Shown here: positions 1 to 6,636 of the stretch, piece by piece
Position numbering within the stretch: the stretch's first letter is position 1
Layout: the number at the start of each line of letters is the position of its first letter
Source: a virus
Strand: one strand, 5' to 3'
IMG/VR virus record: IMGVR_UViG_3300046003_002007
Location: 1 to 22,902 of that record
DNA: 22,902 nt
Notes under the pieces: generated by a model
What the model was told of the DNA's origin: nothing
The model's input: only the letters and a program-made list of their open reading frames with translations
Database searches by the model: none
Made by a program: the position numbers and the translations under genes

Positions 1-1
1 A

Positions 2-1240
2 AGAGTTCCAGACTTATACGAAGCCTACTATCGTGACAGTGCAGAATTTGAAAAGTTGTATCTACAGTATGAACAAGATAAGACAAAGAAAAAGAAAGTT
101 GTATCGGCGGATGAGATATTCAAAAATGGAATACTTAAAGAGAGAACTGATACTGGGCGCATTTATCTTGTCAACATCGACAACGTTATCAACCAGGGCC
201 CCTTTGATACAACGGTGGATCCAATATATCAATCAAACCTATGCCAAGAGATACTTTTACCCACCCGACCTTTCCAGAGAATTGAAGACCCAGAAGGAAG
301 AATTGCTCTTTGCACTCTTGGGTCCATAAACTGGGGTGCGTTCCGTAATCCACAAGAGATGCGTAAGGCATGTCGTGTTTTAGTTCGTAGTCTAAGTAAT
401 TTATTAAATTATCAAGACTTCCTTAGCGTACAGAGTAAAATGGCTAATACTGATTTTGAACCTCTAGGTGTTGGCATTACTAACTTGGCCTATTGGCATG
501 CTCGTAAGAGTTTCAAATATGGTGAGAAAGATGCACTGGCAGAAGTTAAACGTTGGATGGAACACCAGGCCTACTACCTTACTGAAGCCAGTGTTGAGCT
601 TGCCCAAGAACGTGGACCATGTGCTCGTAGTCAGTACACCTACTACGGTAAGGGAGTCTTTCCTTGGGAAAGACGCAAAGCCGGAGTCAACGAACTCACT
701 GACTTTACGCCTAGCATGGATTGGGAACCGCTCCGTGCTCGTATGATCAAGTACGGGATCCGTAATGCTACACTAATGGCAGTAGCCCCAGTTGAGTCTA
801 GCTCAGTTGTATTAAATAGTACTAACGGAATTGAAATGCCCATGGAAATGATTTCTGTTAAAGAATCAAAGGCGGGATCGTTTGTACAGGTAGTACCAGA
901 ATACAAACGATTAAAGAACCGTTATCAGTTAATGTGGGATCAGAAAGATTGTGTTGACTATTTAAAGACAGCTTCAGTATTGGCTGTTTACATTGATCAA
1001 AGTTTATCAACTAATACATTCTATAATCCTGCCAATTATGCAGGAGGTAAAGTACCTGCAACTGTAATTGCCAAAAATTTAATGCTGGCTTACAGATGGG
1101 GACTAAAGACTATATACTATAGTTTAATTAATAAGGTCGGCGCCAAAGCTGACATGACAAATACAAGTAGTGCAATTACACTTTCTCCAGTTACTGTCTA
1201 CGAAGAATTAGACGAAGACTGCGAAGCGTGTAAATTATAA
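2..1240 (+). CDS. nrdA: Ribonucleotide reductase class Ia large subunit NrdA (5' end outside window)
   Basis: C-terminal roughly 410 residues of the catalytic alpha subunit that reduces ribonucleoside diphosphates to dNTP precursors. The frame is open to the left edge, so the start is missing; the ATG at 56 is internal, because family-like sequence (VPDLYEAYY) precedes it. Visible family marks are the active-site loop SNLCQEI (the thiyl-radical Cys and the catalytic Glu), the second substrate-site Cys in ALCTLGSINW, the radical-transfer tyrosine pair in LKTIYYSL, and the C-terminal CEACKL tail with the CxxC pair that is re-reduced by glutaredoxin. It is followed by an unknown ORF, nrdB and a glutaredoxin, which together form a complete reduction cassette. 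Nothing suggests it is broken. Confidence 0.97.
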   Translation, partial: RVPDLYEAYYRDSAEFEKLYLQYEQDKTKKKKVVSADEIFKNGILKERTDTGRIYLVNIDNVINQGPFDTTVDPIYQSNLCQEILLPTRPFQRIEDPEGRIALCTLGSINWGAFRNPQEMRKACRVLVRSLSNLLNYQDFLSVQSKMANTDFEPLGVGITNLAYWHARKSFKYGEKDALAEVKRWMEHQAYYLTEASVELAQERGPCARSQYTYYGKGVFPWERRKAGVNELTDFTPSMDWEPLRARMIKYGIRNATLMAVAPVESSSVVLNSTNGIEMPMEMISVKESKAGSFVQVVPEYKRLKNRYQLMWDQKDCVDYLKTASVLAVYIDQSLSTNTFYNPANYAGGKVPATVIAKNLMLAYRWGLKTIYYSLINKVGAKADMTNTSSAITLSPVTVYEELDEDCEACKL

Positions 1241-1251
1241 AAGGAAATAAA

Positions 1252-1656
1252 ATGAAATTATATATAAAATATATTGATGGACAAATTGTTGATCACCCGA
1301 TGCTTGAAGATAATCTAACGCAGGTAGATCCTACTTTTGATCCAGATAATCTCCCAGATACATTAAAAGTATTCGAACGTGTAAATGCTCCGATACCTGG
1401 ACCATATGCTTACATACAGGTTTCATATCAACTAGGTGATGATGGTATTGTTAGAGATACGTATACAGAATTACCATTCAGTGCAGAAGAACGAGCCAAG
1501 CTAATTGAATATACAATGGCACAAGCGCATCCCAAAGGTTGGACCTTTAATGAAACAATCTGTGGTTGGGAACCAGGAGTACCTTATCCAACAGATGGAA
1601 AAGTTTATGAATGGTCTGAAGAATTAGAGAACTGGTCAGAAATGAATACTTATTAA
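1252..1656 (+). CDS. Hypothetical protein between nrdA and nrdB
   Basis: A 134-residue acidic protein that I do not recognise. It starts 11 bp after nrdA behind AAGGAAATAAA, a good ribosome-binding site, and ends 4 bp before nrdB, so it is co-transcribed with the reductase genes. No signal peptide or membrane segment is seen. The C-terminal third is rich in Trp, Pro and Gly (WTFNETICGWEPG, then YEWSEELENW), a style common in small phage structural or tail-associated proteins, but that is only a resemblance. Its position inside the nrd cluster need not mean a role in nucleotide metabolism, since phage operons often mix functions. Confidence 0.8.
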   Translation: MKLYIKYIDGQIVDHPMLEDNLTQVDPTFDPDNLPDTLKVFERVNAPIPGPYAYIQVSYQLGDDGIVRDTYTELPFSAEERAKLIEYTMAQAHPKGWTFNETICGWEPGVPYPTDGKVYEWSEELENWSEMNTY

Positions 1657-1660
1657 TACT

Positions 1661-2761
1661 ATGTCAAAAGCACAGTACAATTTTTCAAAACAAACAAATT
1701 ACCTTAAGCGTACAATGTTTCTAGATCCAGCAGGTCCAGTAACAGTGCAACGGTTCGAGGAAGTTAAGTATCCTAAACTACAAAAGTACGAAGAACTTGC
1801 TCGGGGCTTCTTTTGGGTTCCAGAGGAAATTAGTCTTACCAAAGACAAGATGGATCACAAAGAAGCCAGTGATGCTGTTAAACATATCTTTACCAGTAAC
1901 TTGCTAAGGCAAACTGCGTTAGATTCTATCCAGGGTCGAGCGCCTTTCCAAGTGTTTGGGCCAGTTAGTTCAATTCCAGAACTCGAAGCACTGACACTTA
2001 CCTGGAGTTTCTTCGAAACAAGCATTCACAGCAAGAGCTATAGTCATATTATTCGTAATGTCTACGGAGTACCTAAAGATGAGTTTAACAAGATTCACGA
2101 CACGGCTGAAATTGCTGGTATGGCTGCTAGTGTTGGTCGTTACTATGAAGACCTTCATATTCTTAACAGCCGTAAAGAGTTGGGTGAAGATGTTGGACTA
2201 CACGTTCACAAGCGAGCCATATGGATGGCCCTACATGCATCATACGCACTCGAAGCTCTACGTTTCATGGTATCCTTCGCCACGTCACTTGCTATGGTAG
2301 AGAATAAGATTTACATCGGTAACGGTAACATCATCAGTTTGATTCTACAAGACGAACTGCTTCATGCAGAGTGGACTGGTTGGTTAATTAACAATGTAAC
2401 CAAAGACGATCCGGACTTTATTGAAATTGGAAAAGAGTGTGAAGCAGAAGTATACGCTATGTATATGGAAGTCATTCAAGAAGAAAAAGCCTGGGCCGAA
2501 TACTTGTTCAAGAAGGGTGTGGTCATTGGATTGAATGCCAACATATTGAAAGACTTTGTTGACTATACTGCATTTACTAGACTAAAAGAAATTGGCATCA
2601 AGTATCTAGCAGACCATCCAAAGATGAGTCCTATCCCTTGGTTTAACAAGCACGTTAACATCAATAAGAAACAAACAGCATTACAGGAAAACGAAAGCAC
2701 CAATTATGTTATTGGTGTTATGAGTGATTCAGTTAGCTATGAAGAACTACCAGATTTATAA
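1661..2761 (+). CDS. nrdB: Ribonucleotide reductase class Ia small subunit NrdB
   Basis: A 366-residue beta subunit that houses the di-iron centre and tyrosyl radical passed to NrdA. By hand alignment with the E. coli enzyme, the metal ligands are D88 (in LDSIQGR), E119, H123, E198, E232 and H235 (in DELLH), with the radical tyrosine at Y127 (in HSKSYSH). The C-terminal tail TNYVIG keeps the tyrosine of the radical-transfer path. One oddity: E119 and H123 are spaced E-x-x-x-H (ETSIH) instead of the E-x-x-H of E. coli and T4, although the D88-E119 distance equals that of E. coli, so one residue appears inserted. Full length for the family. It lies in one operon with nrdA and a glutaredoxin. 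Confidence 0.97.
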   Translation: MSKAQYNFSKQTNYLKRTMFLDPAGPVTVQRFEEVKYPKLQKYEELARGFFWVPEEISLTKDKMDHKEASDAVKHIFTSNLLRQTALDSIQGRAPFQVFGPVSSIPELEALTLTWSFFETSIHSKSYSHIIRNVYGVPKDEFNKIHDTAEIAGMAASVGRYYEDLHILNSRKELGEDVGLHVHKRAIWMALHASYALEALRFMVSFATSLAMVENKIYIGNGNIISLILQDELLHAEWTGWLINNVTKDDPDFIEIGKECEAEVYAMYMEVIQEEKAWAEYLFKKGVVIGLNANILKDFVDYTAFTRLKEIGIKYLADHPKMSPIPWFNKHVNINKKQTALQENESTNYVIGVMSDSVSYEELPDL

Positions 2762-2769
2762 GGAATAAA

Positions 2770-2997
2770 ATGACCAAAGCAATTGTGTGGTCGAAGTACC
2801 ACTGCCCATTTTGCGATCAGGCAAAGGCATTATTAAAACAACGAGGTATTCCATTTGAAGAAAAGAAAATCGGTGATGGATATTCTAAAGAAGAATTGTT
2901 AGAAGCAATTCCCACAGCAAGAACAGTACCACAGATCTTTATCGATGATCAACTCATTGGTGGCTTTACTGAACTAAAGGCACACCTAAATGGATAA
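2770..2997 (+). CDS. Glutaredoxin
   Basis: A 75-residue glutaredoxin of the compact phage/GrxC-like type. The dithiol active site is C12-P-F-C15 (YHCPFCDQAK). The TVP turn with its cis-proline (ARTVPQIFI) and the GG motif (LIGGFTEL) that bind glutathione are both present. It most likely re-reduces the C-terminal CxxC of the NrdA encoded upstream, as NrdC or Grx1 do in other systems. It begins 8 bp after nrdB with AAGGAATAAA as ribosome-binding site. Its last 8 bp overlap the start of the next gene, which points to translational coupling. Confidence 0.95.
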   Translation: MTKAIVWSKYHCPFCDQAKALLKQRGIPFEEKKIGDGYSKEELLEAIPTARTVPQIFIDDQLIGGFTELKAHLNG

Positions 2998-3469
2998 CGA
3001 GCCCATTGTAGATGAGAACACCATTGATCTATCCGGTGGTGAAGATTACGACAGTATCACTATGATAGATACTAGCAGTATGAACTCTTATAATTACTCC
3101 TATAGTACAACACCATCTAGCATTACTATTAGTAACGGTAGCGGTAGTAACTATGGTGCAGTCGGTAGCTCTGGTAGCTTTCTAACCAGCGGCTTGAATG
3201 GCACTAGCTGGAGCAACACAAATTGGAATATAAGCAGTAGTTCGTCAACTCCAGGTTTAAAAGTATCAGGTGACGCAGAGTTTGAAGGCAAGGTTATGAT
3301 AAACGGCCGGAATATCTCAGAGTTCATGGAAACCATTTCAAACCGTCTTGCCATACTCCAACCAGACCCTGCAAAATTAGAGCACTTCGCGGCTCTTAAA
3401 AAAGCCTACGAGCATTACAAAACACTCGAAGCTTTATGCGAAATACCCAAAGAAGAAAACGAGGAATAA
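2990..3469 (+). CDS. Ser/Gly/Asn-rich probable virion structural protein
   Basis: A 159-residue protein in two parts. Residues about 20-85 are low-complexity Ser, Thr, Asn, Gly and Tyr, with runs such as SSSSS. Residues about 90-159 form a compact segment beginning GLKVSGDAEFEGKVMINGR, followed by a helical stretch (SNRLAILQPDPAKLEHF) and an acidic end. From general familiarity, the second part resembles a module seen in many myovirus structural proteins of unknown role; I cannot name a family. The start overlaps the glutaredoxin gene by 8 bp and the end is 1 bp before the Sm-like gene, so the three are probably translated from one message. Confidence 0.75.
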   Translation: MDNEPIVDENTIDLSGGEDYDSITMIDTSSMNSYNYSYSTTPSSITISNGSGSNYGAVGSSGSFLTSGLNGTSWSNTNWNISSSSSTPGLKVSGDAEFEGKVMINGRNISEFMETISNRLAILQPDPAKLEHFAALKKAYEHYKTLEALCEIPKEENEE

Positions 3470-3470
3470 T

Positions 3471-3758
3471 ATGTTAATTCAAAAACCCGCAGCCACTGGT
3501 GACACAGTGAGCATTAAATTAATTTCCGGTGAAGAAATCATCGGACGTTTAGATGAAGATACCAGTGAGTATGTTAAACTAAACAGACCTAAGAGTGTTA
3601 GTATCGGCGCACAAGGACTAGGTATGATGCCGTTTATGTTTCTAGGTGGAGCAGACAACGTTACTATTAAACATAATCATATCATTGTTATGGTACTTGC
3701 AGAGAAAAGTGCAGCCGATCAATATGTACAGGGAACAACTGGCATTGCTCTATCGTAA
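3471..3758 (+). CDS. Sm-like (LSm-fold) small protein
   Basis: A 95-residue protein. Residues about 12-70 read like an Sm domain: a first strand pair DTVSIKLISGEEIIGRL, then DEDTSEYVKLNRPKSVSI, a Gly/Met-rich loop, and a last strand NVTIKHNHIIVMVL. Sm-like rings (Hfq, LSm) bind RNA, but some phage proteins of this fold have no tested RNA role. The classical Hfq RNA-binding residues are not obvious, so it should not be called Hfq. It lies directly between two virion-like genes. An alternative reading is a small beta-barrel structural protein. Confidence 0.65.
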   Translation: MLIQKPAATGDTVSIKLISGEEIIGRLDEDTSEYVKLNRPKSVSIGAQGLGMMPFMFLGGADNVTIKHNHIIVMVLAEKSAADQYVQGTTGIALS

Positions 3759-3778
3759 ATATATGATAGGAGATTAAT

Positions 3779-4612
3779 ATGCCATACATTTCCGGCACAG
3801 GCCGAATTTCAGACGTTTACCATAGCGGCAATGTTTACGCTAACAATGTTCCAATCGCTCTTTGGTTATCGCCCGGTGCTAGTGGTACATTTGGCGGTAT
3901 TAGCATATCAGTGGCAGTGGAACTAGATCCATTAGTAGTTGAGGCAGTAGCGAGCCAGGTCAATACCTATGTAGCTGCTCAGAATGGCCAACCTAATCAA
4001 TATTATAGTGCTGCCGCGGCAGCTGATGGTGTTAAAGGTAATTATGCAGGTACAGTTGATGATGGTACCACAGCCACTGCCGCAGTATCGCTAATTTCAA
4101 CTGACACTACTTTCTCTAGTATTGTTCCATTCTTAGACAAATGTCTCGATGAAGCTGCACAAGGAAAGTGGCGTGAATCTGGTCAAGGTGGTAAACCTAG
4201 TAATCCTAATATTACTGGCATTTGGCAGAACATAGGATATCCCGGTAGCAGTCCGTGGACCACAGATCAAACGGCATGGTGTATGGGATTTATTAACTTT
4301 GGATTAAAGAGTTCGGGGTATCGATATTTCCAAACTGCATCCGCAGCCGCAATTACAACCAATCCAGAAAAGTGGAACGCTACGCAAGTTCCTAAAGATC
4401 AAGCACAGCCCGGTGACATAGCATTCTGGAGTTATAGGCACGTTAACTTTGTCTATACAGCCCAAAATGGCAAATACACGTTTGTTGGCGGAAATCAAAG
4501 TCCAAAAGCAAGTAATAATCCGGATGACGGCGATGTAACCAAATCTTATCCAAACGGAACAGGCGCTAATAACGCAAATTGGGTAAGTTGCTGGCGTCCA
4601 AGTAAAACATAA
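3779..4612 (+). CDS. PAAR-like tip fused to NlpC/P60-CHAP-type cell wall peptidase
   Basis: A 277-residue protein. Residues 1-30 (SGTGRISDVYHSGNVYANN) resemble the PAAR-like spike tips of contractile phage tails. A linker follows to about residue 110. The C-terminal 160 residues form a Cys-His peptidase-like domain: candidate nucleophile C168 in TAWCMGFINFGL, a PGDIAFW turn, H221 in RHVNFVY, and GGNQSP as a possible third catalytic position. Enzymes of this class cut peptidoglycan peptide bonds. Combined with a tip domain, the likely job is local cell-wall digestion during DNA entry. The ribosome-binding site is AGGAG with start at 3779. A sigma70 promoter for the next gene begins 4 bp after the stop. 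Confidence 0.75.
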   Translation: MPYISGTGRISDVYHSGNVYANNVPIALWLSPGASGTFGGISISVAVELDPLVVEAVASQVNTYVAAQNGQPNQYYSAAAAADGVKGNYAGTVDDGTTATAAVSLISTDTTFSSIVPFLDKCLDEAAQGKWRESGQGGKPSNPNITGIWQNIGYPGSSPWTTDQTAWCMGFINFGLKSSGYRYFQTASAAAITTNPEKWNATQVPKDQAQPGDIAFWSYRHVNFVYTAQNGKYTFVGGNQSPKASNNPDDGDVTKSYPNGTGANNANWVSCWRPSKT

Positions 4613-4615
4613 TGG

Positions 4616-4644
4616 TTGACAAACTGGTAAAAATACAGTATAAT
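4616..4644 (+). promoter_or_regulatory. Perfect sigma70 promoter for cspA-like gene
   Basis: TTGACA at 4616-4621 and TATAAT at 4639-4644 are separated by exactly 17 bp. Transcription should start near 4651, and the cold-shock gene begins at 4665 behind an AGAGGAAG ribosome-binding site. Confidence 0.9.
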
Positions 4645-4664
4645 AGTAATAAGAGGAAGCAGTA

Positions 4665-4868
4665 ATGCAACAAGGTAAAGTAAAATGGTTTAATAATTCC
4701 AAAGGTTTTGGATTTATTGTACCGGACGAAGGCGGTGAAGATGTGTTTGCACATTTTAGCCAAATTCAAATGGAGGGCTATAAAACTTTGAAAACAGACG
4801 AACATGTCCAATTTGAAGTTACAGATGGTCCAAATGGTAAACAGGCTCAAAATATTCAACGGAGTTAA
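4665..4868 (+). CDS. Cold-shock domain protein (CspA family)
   Basis: A 67-residue single cold-shock domain, the usual full length. RNP1 is KGFGFI and RNP2 is VFAHF, with the aromatic residues that stack on single-stranded RNA or DNA, and the N-terminal GKVKWFN strand is intact. CspA-type proteins melt RNA secondary structure and act as RNA chaperones or antiterminators. A phage copy driven by a consensus promoter suggests abundant expression. The gene is followed after 1 bp by a 48-residue ORF and then by a highly structured RNA element (5025-5105), a conceivable substrate, though this is only inference. Confidence 0.96.
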   Translation: MQQGKVKWFNNSKGFGFIVPDEGGEDVFAHFSQIQMEGYKTLKTDEHVQFEVTDGPNGKQAQNIQRS

Positions 4869-4869
4869 T

Positions 4870-5016
4870 ATGTATCAATATCGTGTTTGGGTTAAACTTA
4901 ATCAGTATCAAACTGCTGACGTTGTAGTCAATGCAAACAATGATTGGGAATGTAAAATGCTTGCAGAAAGCATGTACGGTTCTGGTATGGTTCTAAACTA
5001 CAGCAGAATTAATTAA
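4870..5016 (+). CDS. Small hypothetical protein, 48 residues
   Basis: A short ORF from ATG 4870. A longer in-frame extension upstream would overlap the cold-shock gene and has no ribosome-binding site. The chosen start has GGAG at 4861-4864, inside the end of the cold-shock gene. The protein reads MYQYRVWVKLNQYQTADVVV and continues with a predicted helix around ECKMLAESMYG. The pattern of one beta hairpin, a helix and a strand resembles small phage proteins of unknown function. It is probably co-translated with the cold-shock protein. Confidence 0.65.
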   Translation: MYQYRVWVKLNQYQTADVVVNANNDWECKMLAESMYGSGMVLNYSRIN

Positions 5017-5024
5017 ATACACTG

Positions 5025-5140
5025 TCCGATAGGGGTAAACCTGCATAGCAGGTTGCCAAGGTGAAAGACCTTGTAGTTAGGCGGAGACTCCACAAGCCCT
5101 TCGGATTCCGTCAACGTTGTCAACGTAATATAGGGCTAAG
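5025..5140 (+). ncRNA. Unclassified structured RNA element (junction enclosed by a long-range stem)
   Basis: Between the 48-residue ORF and the secreted-protein gene lies about 150 bp without coding sequence but with dense pairing. P1: TCCGA (5025-5029) with TCGGA (5101-5105), then AGGG (5031-5034) with CCCT (5097-5100), leaving one bulged T. Inside are two perfect hairpins: AACCTGC/GCAGGTT (5038-5044 with 5048-5054, loop ATA) and CAAGGT/ACCTTG (5057-5062 with 5068-5073, loop GAAAG). A third, weaker arm may form around 5080-5098. Downstream, AGGGCT at 5132-5137 could pair with AGCCCT at 5095-5100 and compete with P1, which would be switch-like. I compared it by eye with common riboswitch consensus motifs and did not recognise it. 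It is not a tRNA. It may be a leader element of the downstream gene or a stand-alone RNA. Confidence 0.6.
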
Positions 5141-5168
5141 GCGTTATATATACATCATGGAGAAAGTT

Positions 5169-5519
5169 ATGAAAAAATTATTGACTGCACTTGTTTTGTC
5201 TTTTGCTCTTGTTGGAGCAGTATCTGCACAACATAGACATTATGGCCATCACGGATATCATGGTCCAAGAGTAATCCACCACCATAGTGGTAATTGGGGA
5301 CAAGTATTTGTTCCGTTGATCATCGGTGGAGTTGTAGGTGCTGCCATTGCAAATAATAATAGACCCGTTGAGACTCCTACTGTCGTTGTTCAGCCACCGA
5401 TCGCACAAGGTTCTCCAATTATACAATGTCCTCAAGGTACATACCCATTTGAGAATTTTGGTTGGGTTAAAAACCAATATGGACAATTTGTCCAAGCTAT
5501 CTATATTGAGTGTAAGTAA
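5169..5519 (+). CDS. Secreted His/Gly-rich small protein
   Basis: A 116-residue protein from ATG 5169, which has GGAG at 5159-5162 six bases upstream. An ATG at 5157 is in frame but lacks a site. Residues 1-20 (MKKLLTALVLSFALVGAVSA) are a clear Sec signal peptide with cleavage after AxA. Next comes a His-rich stretch (HRHYGHHGYHGPRVIHHH) that could bind metal, then a hydrophobic Gly-zipper-like segment (VPLIIGGVVGAAIANNN). The C-terminal half has two Cys (IQCPQGTYPF and IYIECK) that could form a disulfide in the periplasm. Many bacterial small envelope proteins look like this. A phage copy may modify the host envelope, though I cannot name a family. Its stop overlaps the iscU start. Confidence 0.75.
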   Translation: MKKLLTALVLSFALVGAVSAQHRHYGHHGYHGPRVIHHHSGNWGQVFVPLIIGGVVGAAIANNNRPVETPTVVVQPPIAQGSPIIQCPQGTYPFENFGWVKNQYGQFVQAIYIECK

Positions 5520-5905
5520 TGGCCTACTCAGATAAAGTTGTTGATCACTATGAAAATCCCAGGAATGTCGGATCTTTTGACAAGGGTGATCCTAGTGTTG
5601 GTACTGGTATGGTTGGCGCACCTGCTTGCGGCGATGTAATGAAATTACAGATAAAGGTTGACCATGATACAGGTATTATTACAGATGCGAAATTTAAAAC
5701 GTATGGCTGTGGATCGGCTATCGCGAGCTCGAGCCTCATTACAGAGTGGGTCAAAGGCATGCACATCGACGAAGCCAGAACAATTAAAAACTCCGAAATT
5801 GCCGAAGAGCTAGCTCTACCACCAGTTAAGATACATTGTTCAATTCTAGCAGAAGATGCTATCAAAGCGGCAGTAGATGATTACCGTAACCGACACAGCC
5901 AATAA
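5519..5905 (+). CDS. iscU: Iron-sulfur cluster scaffold protein IscU
   Basis: A 128-residue full-length IscU, the scaffold on which [2Fe-2S] clusters are built before transfer. All ligand cysteines are present: C37 in GAPACGDVM, C64 in YGCGSAIASSS and C107 in KIHCSIL. D39, which aids cluster release, is there as well. The LPPVK motif (residues 100-104) recognised by the HscA chaperone is intact, so host HscA/HscB and IscS could serve it. The ATG at 5519 overlaps the TAA of the preceding gene, and the 3' end overlaps iscA by 29 bp. No iscS, hscA or fdx is nearby, so it must plug into the host ISC machinery. Confidence 0.96.
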   Translation: MAYSDKVVDHYENPRNVGSFDKGDPSVGTGMVGAPACGDVMKLQIKVDHDTGIITDAKFKTYGCGSAIASSSLITEWVKGMHIDEARTIKNSEIAEELALPPVKIHCSILAEDAIKAAVDDYRNRHSQ

Positions 5906-6203
5906 GAAAATCCTACAACTTCTGTCTCGACGTGGCAAGGGTATTGGTATACGGCTAGGCGTAAAAACTACAGGTTGTAGTGGCCTTGCTTATACGTTAG
6001 AATATGTTGATAGTTATACTGTCGAAGAAGGTGTAACTAATTTTGCCCAACCAGAGTTTGTAGTATTGGTTGATGCAAAGTCACTGGCATACCTACAAGG
6101 ACTCATTGTTGATTGGGCTCGTAATGGACTCAATGAAGGATTTGAATTTCGCAATCCCAATGAACGTGATAAATGTGGGTGTGGAGAAAGTTTTAGAGTG
6201 TAA
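5877..6203 (+). CDS. A-type Fe-S carrier (IscA/ErpA/SufA family)
   Basis: A 108-residue A-type carrier that receives clusters from scaffolds and delivers them to apoproteins. The three invariant cysteines are C34 (TTGCSGLAYT) and the C-terminal pair C100 and C102 (KCGCGESF). The N-terminal TDTANKKI and the FRNPN segment before the Cys pair are typical. Length fits IscA or ErpA, and I cannot choose between them. It starts inside iscU (29 bp overlap), so translation is probably coupled and the two are a functional pair. It is followed directly by the phage tmRNA gene, which may share its transcript. Confidence 0.95.
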   Translation: MITVTDTANKKILQLLSRRGKGIGIRLGVKTTGCSGLAYTLEYVDSYTVEEGVTNFAQPEFVVLVDAKSLAYLQGLIVDWARNGLNEGFEFRNPNERDKCGCGESFRV

Positions 6204-6209
6204 ATAAAA

Positions 6210-6520
6210 GTTAAGACTGTATGAAGTAGACAGAAAAGGATTCAAGACGCGGGGGCAGTGCCCGCCAGGTCCACCATAAAGTACATTGGCCAACACCCGA
6301 CATACTGGGATAATAAGATGGCATAGCCGCTAGTGTATTTTATAATGGGCCTGACACAGGATCGATTGGGTCACAAGTATTGAAATGGACAGTCCGGCAA
6401 TGTAGAAGCCGTTAGGATTGGGGTCTCCCGGTCGAAGAAGCACAACAAAGTAAACGCAAACGACTCACAGTTCGCATTGGCAGCCTAAACGCAGCCTAGG
6501 GTAAGACATACCTCGTAACA
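6210..6520 (+). ncRNA. ssrA: Circularly permuted tmRNA (SsrA), two-piece type
   Basis: This transfer-messenger RNA rescues stalled ribosomes. Gene order is permuted: the acceptor piece (about 6210-6276) comes first and the coding piece (from 6347) second, with about 70 nt between them (6277-6346) to be removed. The acceptor stem pairs GGGCCTG (6347-6353) with CAGGTCC (6266-6272), followed by ACCA (6273-6276). The third pair is G-U, the alanine identity signal. The T-arm stem is GCGGG/CCCGC (6249-6253 with 6261-6265) around an unusual 7-nt loop GGCAGTG that lacks the normal TTC. The two pieces also pair through GACTGT (6215-6220) and ACAGTC (6389-6394). The tag reading frame runs from GCA 6456 to TAA 6486-6488 and encodes ANDSQFALAA. 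Both outer ends are approximate. Confidence 0.93.
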
Positions 6521-6529
6521 GAAACTCAG

Positions 6530-6550
6530 AACCCGCTTCGGCGGGTTTTC
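6530..6550 (+). terminator. Rho-independent terminator after tmRNA
   Basis: The stem ACCCGC/GCGGGT (6531-6536 with 6541-6546) has a TTCG tetraloop and is followed by TTTTCTTTT. It ends the iscU-iscA-tmRNA unit before the PhoB-type box of pstS. Confidence 0.9.
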
Positions 6551-6572
6551 TTTTGGCAAAAATTTCTTAAAA

Positions 6573-6601
6573 TTGTAATCATACTGTAATCATTTTGTGT
6601 T
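6573..6601 (+). promoter_or_regulatory. Pho box (PhoB-type operator) upstream of pstS
   Basis: TTGTAAT (6573-6579), CTGTAAT (6584-6590) and TTGTGTT (6595-6601) are direct repeats at an 11-bp period with 4-bp spacers. This matches the CTGTCAT-N4-CTGTCAT layout of PhoB sites, which replace the -35 box. A plausible -10 is TAAATA at 6602-6607, 11 bp beyond the second repeat. The site implies induction by the host PhoR/PhoB system under phosphate starvation. Confidence 0.75.
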
Positions 6602-6636
6602 TAAATATTAATATCACAAACACAAGGAGACTTACA

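Noticed and set aside
4304-4859. Minus-strand ORFs opposite the peptidase and cold-shock genes
   Set aside because: They mirror clearly coding plus-strand genes, have no ribosome-binding sites and encode improbable Cys/Phe-rich sequences.
5025-5110. tRNA gene in the structured element
   Set aside because: No acceptor stem with a CCA-side partner, no anticodon arm and no T-loop in the right order.
5061-5168. N-terminal extension of the secreted protein from 5061
   Set aside because: It would translate the structured RNA element, place the signal peptide internally and lacks a ribosome-binding site; ATG 5169 is well supported.
6595-6636. Upstream TTG start for pstS
   Set aside because: It lies inside the PhoB-type repeats and has no ribosome-binding site, whereas GTG 6637 gives AAGGAGA spacing and a clean signal peptide.
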